Below, one piece after another: positions 39,883 through 43,797 of a stretch of DNA of 43,797 bases. The DNA comes from Pseudobutyrivibrio sp. (GTDB lineage Bacteria; Bacillota; Clostridia; Lachnospirales; Lachnospiraceae). Position numbers and translations under genes: made by a program. How positions within the stretch are numbered: the stretch's first letter is position 1; each line of letters starts with the position of its first letter. The stretch covers positions 1-43,797 of the forward strand of contig JAGBJE010000116.1 of the NCBI GenBank assembly GCA_017934625.1, given 5' to 3'. Under the pieces are notes generated by a model. The model made no database searches. It was not told the DNA's origin and saw only the letters and a program-made list of their open reading frames with translations.

Positions 39883-40920
39883 ATGGATACAGAAAAATAC
39901 GTAGACTACATTGTAAAACAAACAGAAGATATTCTCGCAATCGACAGCCCTACAGGCTTTACAGCAAATGCTGCTAAGCATCTTATGGCTGAGTACGAAA
40001 AGCTTGGATTTAAGCCAGAGCTTACTACAAAGGGTGGCGTACTTGTTGATTTAGGCGGAAGTGATACAGATGATGCTATTCTTATTGAGGCTCACATGGA
40101 TACACTTGGTGGCATGGTTAGCAAGATTAAAGCTAATGGAAATCTTGAGATTACACCACTTGGCGGTTTCAACCCTAACAATGGTGAATCTGAAAATTGC
40201 CGAATATATACTCGTGATGGTTCTGTTTACGAAGGCACTCTTCAACTTAACAACGCATCTGTACATGTTAATGACGATTATTCTTCTACTACTAGAGAAT
40301 TTAATTGCATGGAAGTAGTTATAGATGAGGAAGTATCTAGTGCCGACGACACTAAGAAGCTTGGCATTATGATTGGTGATATTGTTGCCTTCGAGCCTCG
40401 CACAAGAGTTACTAAATCAGGCTACATCAAGAGCCGTTTCTTAGATGACAAGCTTTCTGTAGGTATTCTTCTTGGTCAGGCTAAATACATTGCTGACAAC
40501 AAAATTACAACAGATAGAAAAATTTACCACCACATCACTGTTTACGAAGAGGTAGGTCATGGTGCCTGTGGCACAGTTCCTGCTGGAGTTACAGAAATCC
40601 TTTCTGTAGATATGGGATGTATTGGCGAAGGCCTTGATTGTAAGGAAACACAGGTCAGCATCTGTGCTAAGGATTCTGCTGGCCCTTACAACTATGATGT
40701 TGTAACAAACCTTATCAATACTGCAAAGGCTAACGATATTGATTTTGCCGTGGATGTATATCCTCACTACGGCTCTGATGCTGATGCTGCACTTAGGGCA
40801 GGATATGATGTAAAGCACGGCCTCATCGGTGCAGGCGTATACGCCAGCCATGGCTACGAGCGTTCTCACAAGAAGGGTGCTGAAAACACCTTCCGTTTAC
40901 TTATTAATTATGTGAAGTAA
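39883..40920 (+). CDS. M42-family metallopeptidase (glutamyl aminopeptidase / CelM type)
   Basis: A 345-residue cytoplasmic aminopeptidase forming large self-compartmentalised complexes in this family. Metal-site residues are visible: His71 and Asp73 in EAHMDTLGG, Asp in SRFLDDKLSVG, Glu pair in VYEEVGHG, Asp in LSVDMGCIG and His in YERSHKKG. Codon use looks optimised, suggesting strong expression. Good AGGAGG site before the ATG. It stands alone between tRNA-Thr and the long CACTTA element. Confidence 0.9.
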   Translation: MDTEKYVDYIVKQTEDILAIDSPTGFTANAAKHLMAEYEKLGFKPELTTKGGVLVDLGGSDTDDAILIEAHMDTLGGMVSKIKANGNLEITPLGGFNPNNGESENCRIYTRDGSVYEGTLQLNNASVHVNDDYSSTTREFNCMEVVIDEEVSSADDTKKLGIMIGDIVAFEPRTRVTKSGYIKSRFLDDKLSVGILLGQAKYIADNKITTDRKIYHHITVYEEVGHGACGTVPAGVTEILSVDMGCIGEGLDCKETQVSICAKDSAGPYNYDVVTNLINTAKANDIDFAVDVYPHYGSDADAALRAGYDVKHGLIGAGVYASHGYERSHKKGAENTFRLLINYVK

Positions 40921-41012
40921 GTTCTTAGAAGCTTTTAGTTGTAGCTCCTATTGTTAATTATTCCTTGATAAACCAGCTGTATTTTCAGCTCTTAATTAAT
41001 TTCCTTGAAAAT

Positions 41013-41399
41013 ATAAGTGTTATTTATATATTTATAAAAAACACTTATCACTCACGAAAAAAAGTTAAGTGTAAACAGGCTTTTATCCTGAAAAGCTTAC
41101 TATTTTTGGGGGCAATTAAGTGGTATATATGTGTTCTACAATTACACTTACAAAATATATAAGTGTTATTATATATCCATCAATAACCACTTAAATTATC
41201 CTTGAAAAAGTGCGTTTATTTCAGCTTTTGCCAAAAAACACTTAACTTTTTAAAACGGGTGGTAAGTGTTTTTCTTCTATAATCATATTCGACTTAACAA
41301 TCCTAGCAATAGTTTAGTGTTTCATTATTTTTTGCAAATCCACTTACATATCCAAATCTCAAATGCTAGGTGGATTTCAAAAAAATCTTTTTCCACTTA
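41013..41399. repeat. CACTTA/TAAGTG-rich repeat element, copy B
   Basis: Eleven perfect hexamers lie at 41014, 41042, 41066, 41117, 41145, 41160, 41188, 41239, 41263, 41341 and 41394, and two degenerate ones at about 41291 and 41314. Hairpins include ATAAGTGTT/AACACTTAT (41013-41021/41040-41048). The segment 41142-41325 matches copy A. The conserved block GAAAAAGTGCGTTTATTTC (from 41204) lacks the full hexamer yet is identical in both copies. The element fills a roughly 500-base gap between two convergent genes and so cannot be their promoter. Apart from it, 40921-41423 shows nothing. Confidence 0.85.
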
Positions 41400-41423
41400 A
41401 CAATAAGTCATGACCTCATAGCC

Positions 41424-42926
41424 TCACAATCTCAAGCTATCCAAAAACACTTCCTGGAACTCAGGCTTCTCATTAAGAATCACCACCTTAGCGTGATCCT
41501 TAATTTCCTGAAGGGCTTCCTCGTCCCCCTCCATCACGAACTTCTTGGCGCCAAGTAGGGATGTGTTTCCTACTGCTTCAAATTTTGGTAGTAGCTCACT
41601 TGGGAATATGCCTATACCTGCAGCGGACCAGACACCGATTGTAGCGCCCAAACCACCTGATACAAATAGATGGTCAATATCATCCATCCGTATGCCAGCT
41701 TCCTTTATAAGCAGCGTAATGGCAGAATAAATGGCAGCCTTAGCTAACAGTACCTGCTGAATATCCTCTCCCTGCACAACTACATTTTCTGCTACAGGGT
41801 AGCCAGTGGCACTATATTCGTCTATAAAAAGCCCACCTTCATCGATTATGTTGTTACGCCTTAGCTCATGAATTAAATCGATTACACCACTACCGCACAA
41901 GCCTATTGGTGCCTCACCACCTATTGTGGTATAGCTACATTTGCCGTGATTAATGCTTAAGTGATTGATGGCACCTCTAACTGCTGCAACACCACAGCTT
42001 AGGCTGGCGCCCTCCAAGGCTGGCCCGGCAGATGCTGATGTACAATAATATGTCGTTCCATCATACAATACTAGCTCAGCGTTAGTTCCCATATCTACCA
42101 GTAGATATGTCCCCCTATCCTTTAGATAATAAAGGCCTGAGACTATATCTCCTCCAACAAAAGCACTAATACTTGGCATGAAGAATATATTTCTTCTATC
42201 CTTCACAAACTTAACGCTATCAAGAGTGTATGGCACAAATGGGTACTTTGCAAAGCCATCCACTACCATGCCAAGAAACAGATGGGTCATTATGGCATTG
42301 CCACTAAATACTATTTTGTGCATCAAAAAATCAGGGCCAATTAACTCCTTGCCCATTTTTATCAAATCGTTTCTTACTGTATTTTTTAAATCCTCACCAT
42401 TTCCATCCATTGCAGCCTTAACTCGGCTCATAACATCTGCACCGTATTTAAGCTGAGAATTAGTACAGTTTCTCTGGCGAAGAAGCTTACCTGTGTCTAA
42501 ATCTATGATAGCTGTAGCGATGGTGGTAGTGCCAATATCCACCGCAATACCGATATTTTTCTTTTCAAGATCTTCATCCTCTGTCACCTCGTCAACTAAT
42601 ACCGAAGTGATTTCAGATGCAAGTGAAGAAGGGACTTCTATTTTGCAGTCCCTAGTGATAGTACATTTGCAGCCTAATCTATATCCTGCTCTCATCTCGG
42701 AAAAATCCAAAGCACGCTCATCATAAGATGTCATAGGCGGCATACCATATACGAATTTAATAACACAGCTAAGGCACTTGCCTATACCACCGCATGGACG
42801 ATAGAAGCTAAGTCCCAGCTGATTCATTGCTTCAACGAAGCTGATTGGTTCATCCGACAAAAGGACATATTCCTTCTGTGGATTGGCACCATCAATAACA
42901 ATTTTAATTTCCATGGCCTCTGTCAT
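41424..42926 (-). CDS. ferredoxin/ASKHA-domain protein (RACo-like, DUF4445)
   Basis: A 500-residue fusion. The N-terminal [2Fe-2S] ferredoxin domain (about 1-95) has cysteines in RPCGGIGKCLSC and RLGCKC. The C-terminal ASKHA ATPase (about 125-500) has the phosphate motif VDIGTTTIATAI and further LVDMGTNAELV and LFVSGGLGA. Proteins of this architecture reductively reactivate corrinoid methyltransferases; others have unknown partners. No corrinoid protein or methyltransferase is in view. It is not the HgdC-type activator expected for the dehydratase at 2.8-5.5 kb. Its start overlaps the upstream gene by 23 bases. Confidence 0.85.
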   Translation of the reverse strand: MTEAMEIKIVIDGANPQKEYVLLSDEPISFVEAMNQLGLSFYRPCGGIGKCLSCVIKFVYGMPPMTSYDERALDFSEMRAGYRLGCKCTITRDCKIEVPSSLASEITSVLVDEVTEDEDLEKKNIGIAVDIGTTTIATAIIDLDTGKLLRQRNCTNSQLKYGADVMSRVKAAMDGNGEDLKNTVRNDLIKMGKELIGPDFLMHKIVFSGNAIMTHLFLGMVVDGFAKYPFVPYTLDSVKFVKDRRNIFFMPSISAFVGGDIVSGLYYLKDRGTYLLVDMGTNAELVLYDGTTYYCTSASAGPALEGASLSCGVAAVRGAINHLSINHGKCSYTTIGGEAPIGLCGSGVIDLIHELRRNNIIDEGGLFIDEYSATGYPVAENVVVQGEDIQQVLLAKAAIYSAITLLIKEAGIRMDDIDHLFVSGGLGATIGVWSAAGIGIFPSELLPKFEAVGNTSLLGAKKFVMEGDEEALQEIKDHAKVVILNEKPEFQEVFLDSLRL

Positions 42927-43407
42927 ATTCCTCTAACGAATGTAAATCCATTTTGAACTCACCTTCATTATCTACCAAAATTGTCATATAAGTGTGTTCT
43001 CGACTATTTTGTCTTGGATAAGCAATACTTCCAGGATTTGCGATGATTAAATCTTCATAGTGATCTATAGTTGGTACGTGTGTGTGACCATAGAGAACAA
43101 CGTCACAACCCTTTCTGTGTGCAGCATCAGCTATTCTGTCATATCCATAATTAACGCCATATCCATGTCCATGGGTAAGAAGAATTACATGCTTTCCTAC
43201 CTCTAGCACTATATCACCTGGAAGATTAGTGCCCCAATCGCAGTTACCACATACACATTCTGCTGGAGCCTCCGACATCATCCATAGATTATCCTCTACA
43301 CCCTGACCATCCCCAAGATGGTATATCCTATCAGGCTTTTCTATTTCTATAGCATCTCTAAGATTTTCCGATTTGCCATGAGTATCACTAACAACTAATA
43401 TTTTCAT
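42904..43407 (-). CDS. YfcE/MJ0936-type metallophosphoesterase
   Basis: A 167-residue calcineurin-like phosphodiesterase. The metal ligands are in SDTHGKSENL, HLGDGQG, GNCD, LTHGHGYG and GHTHVP, in the usual order for the YfcE family. It is cytoplasmic with unknown natural substrate. It overlaps both neighbours (20 bases with the RdgB-like gene, 23 with the ASKHA gene), so the three probably form one operon. rdgB-yfcE adjacency is common in Firmicutes. Confidence 0.92.
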   Translation of the reverse strand: MKILVVSDTHGKSENLRDAIEIEKPDRIYHLGDGQGVEDNLWMMSEAPAECVCGNCDWGTNLPGDIVLEVGKHVILLTHGHGYGVNYGYDRIADAAHRKGCDVVLYGHTHVPTIDHYEDLIIANPGSIAYPRQNSREHTYMTILVDNEGEFKMDLHSLEEYDRGHGN

Positions 43408-43797
43408 GATTAACTATTTCTTCCTTTATCATTCTAAGTGCTTTACCTCTGTGACTGATAGCATTCTTTTCCTCTGGGCTGATGCTGGCCGTGCTTACAT
43501 CCTTATCCCATAGATAAAAAATAGGGTCATAGCCAAATCCATTTGTTCCCATTGGCTCGTAGCCTATATAGCCCTCTATGGTGCCTCGCACACATGCTTC
43601 CTTTCCATCTGGAAATACAGCTGAAACAGCACACACGAATCTGGCACTTCTATTCTCTTTTTCAACTCCATCCAATCTTTCGATTAGATTTGCATTCTTT
43701 ATATCGTAGGATGTATCTTCACCCATATATCTTGCAGAATATATGCCTGGTTCTTTATTAAGAGCATCTATCTCTAATCCACTATCATCCGCAAGAA
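43388..43797 (-). CDS. RdgB/HAM1-like non-canonical purine NTP pyrophosphatase, 5' end beyond window
   Basis: The frame stays open to the window edge. The visible part starts LADDSGLEIDALNKEPG and then IYSARYMGEDTS, the standard middle of RdgB. It continues with FVCAVSAVFPDG, GYEPMGTNGFGYDPIF and the end ISHRGKAL. This house-cleaning enzyme converts ITP, dITP and XTP to monophosphates. The ATG at 43726 is internal, not the start; about 65-70 N-terminal residues lie outside. Confidence 0.92.
   Translation of the reverse strand, partial: LADDSGLEIDALNKEPGIYSARYMGEDTSYDIKNANLIERLDGVEKENRSARFVCAVSAVFPDGKEACVRGTIEGYIGYEPMGTNGFGYDPIFYLWDKDVSTASISPEEKNAISHRGKALRMIKEEIVNHENISC

Noticed and set aside
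41013-41399. CRISPR array
   Set aside because: The hexamers alternate in orientation, spacing is irregular and there is no constant 23-40 base repeat; no cas genes are present.
41424-42926. ASKHA protein as the activator (HgdC) of the dehydratase at 2.8-5.5 kb
   Set aside because: It has a fused [2Fe-2S] ferredoxin domain and DUF4445-type ATPase, unlike the short [4Fe-4S] HgdC activators, and lies 36 kb away.

Overview
The window looks like a piece of chromosome from an anaerobic, AT-rich, polysaccharide-degrading Firmicute of the Lachnospiraceae (Butyrivibrio / Pseudobutyrivibrio / Roseburia type). The reasons are an N-terminal-rubredoxin ('reverse') rubrerythrin beside a PerR-like regulator, a domain-permuted GH3 enzyme, AgrC/LytTR sensor-regulator pairs, a HrcA/CIRCE-type hsp20 promoter and a 2-hydroxyacyl-CoA dehydratase pair. 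The species is inferred, not proven.

Layout. 1-2.1 kb: a CACTTA-rich repeat element, a patatin-like hydrolase and a lipoprotein. 2.1-5.5 kb (minus): hsp20 under CIRCE control and a coupled pair of 2-hydroxyacyl-CoA dehydratase subunits. 5.7-7.3 kb: an unknown protein and an AraC regulator. 7.3-16.3 kb (minus): one operon reading GH16, GH3, GH94, which together can hydrolyse, trim and phosphorolyse beta-glucan, probably beta-1,3-linked. 16.5-19.5 kb: a chemoreceptor, then PerR-like regulator plus rubrerythrin. 19.5-24.0 kb: an unusual RNase HIII-like protein, a GH36 alpha-galactosidase preceded by the last codons of a deleted sugar permease, and a divergent AraC activator.

24.1-37.5 kb appears to be a genomic island in tRNA-Leu(CAA). 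A 24-bp copy of the tRNA 3' end at 24104-24127 repeats the real tRNA end at 37509-37532 in the same orientation. No integrase is visible. The island holds a DUF1016 (PD-(D/E)XK) protein, two AgrC/AgrA-like two-component systems, one on each side, and a block of poorly known proteins between them: a paralogous pair with a conserved 'DPKYEAWVLGY' segment, a lipoprotein, FliD-like and FlxA-like proteins, one gene with an in-frame amber stop and one small frameshifted gene. Intergenic regions in the block carry 21-bp-spaced direct repeats around TGTAATGA, candidate LytTR operators. Four abutting perfect hairpins lie inside the operon.

37.5-43.8 kb is core chromosome again: tRNA-Leu, lysA with a signal-less lytic transglycosylase, tRNA-Thr, an M42 peptidase, a second and longer CACTTA-rich element, a ferredoxin/ASKHA protein, a YfcE-like phosphodiesterase and an RdgB-like pyrophosphatase cut by the window edge.

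Two DNA-level signals cross gene boundaries. The first is the CACTTA/TAAGTG element, present about 85 percent identical at both ends of the window. The second is a palindrome, TCGTANNTACGA, found seven times inside coding sequences in different reading frames and only outside the island. All family calls were made by eye from motifs, without database searches.
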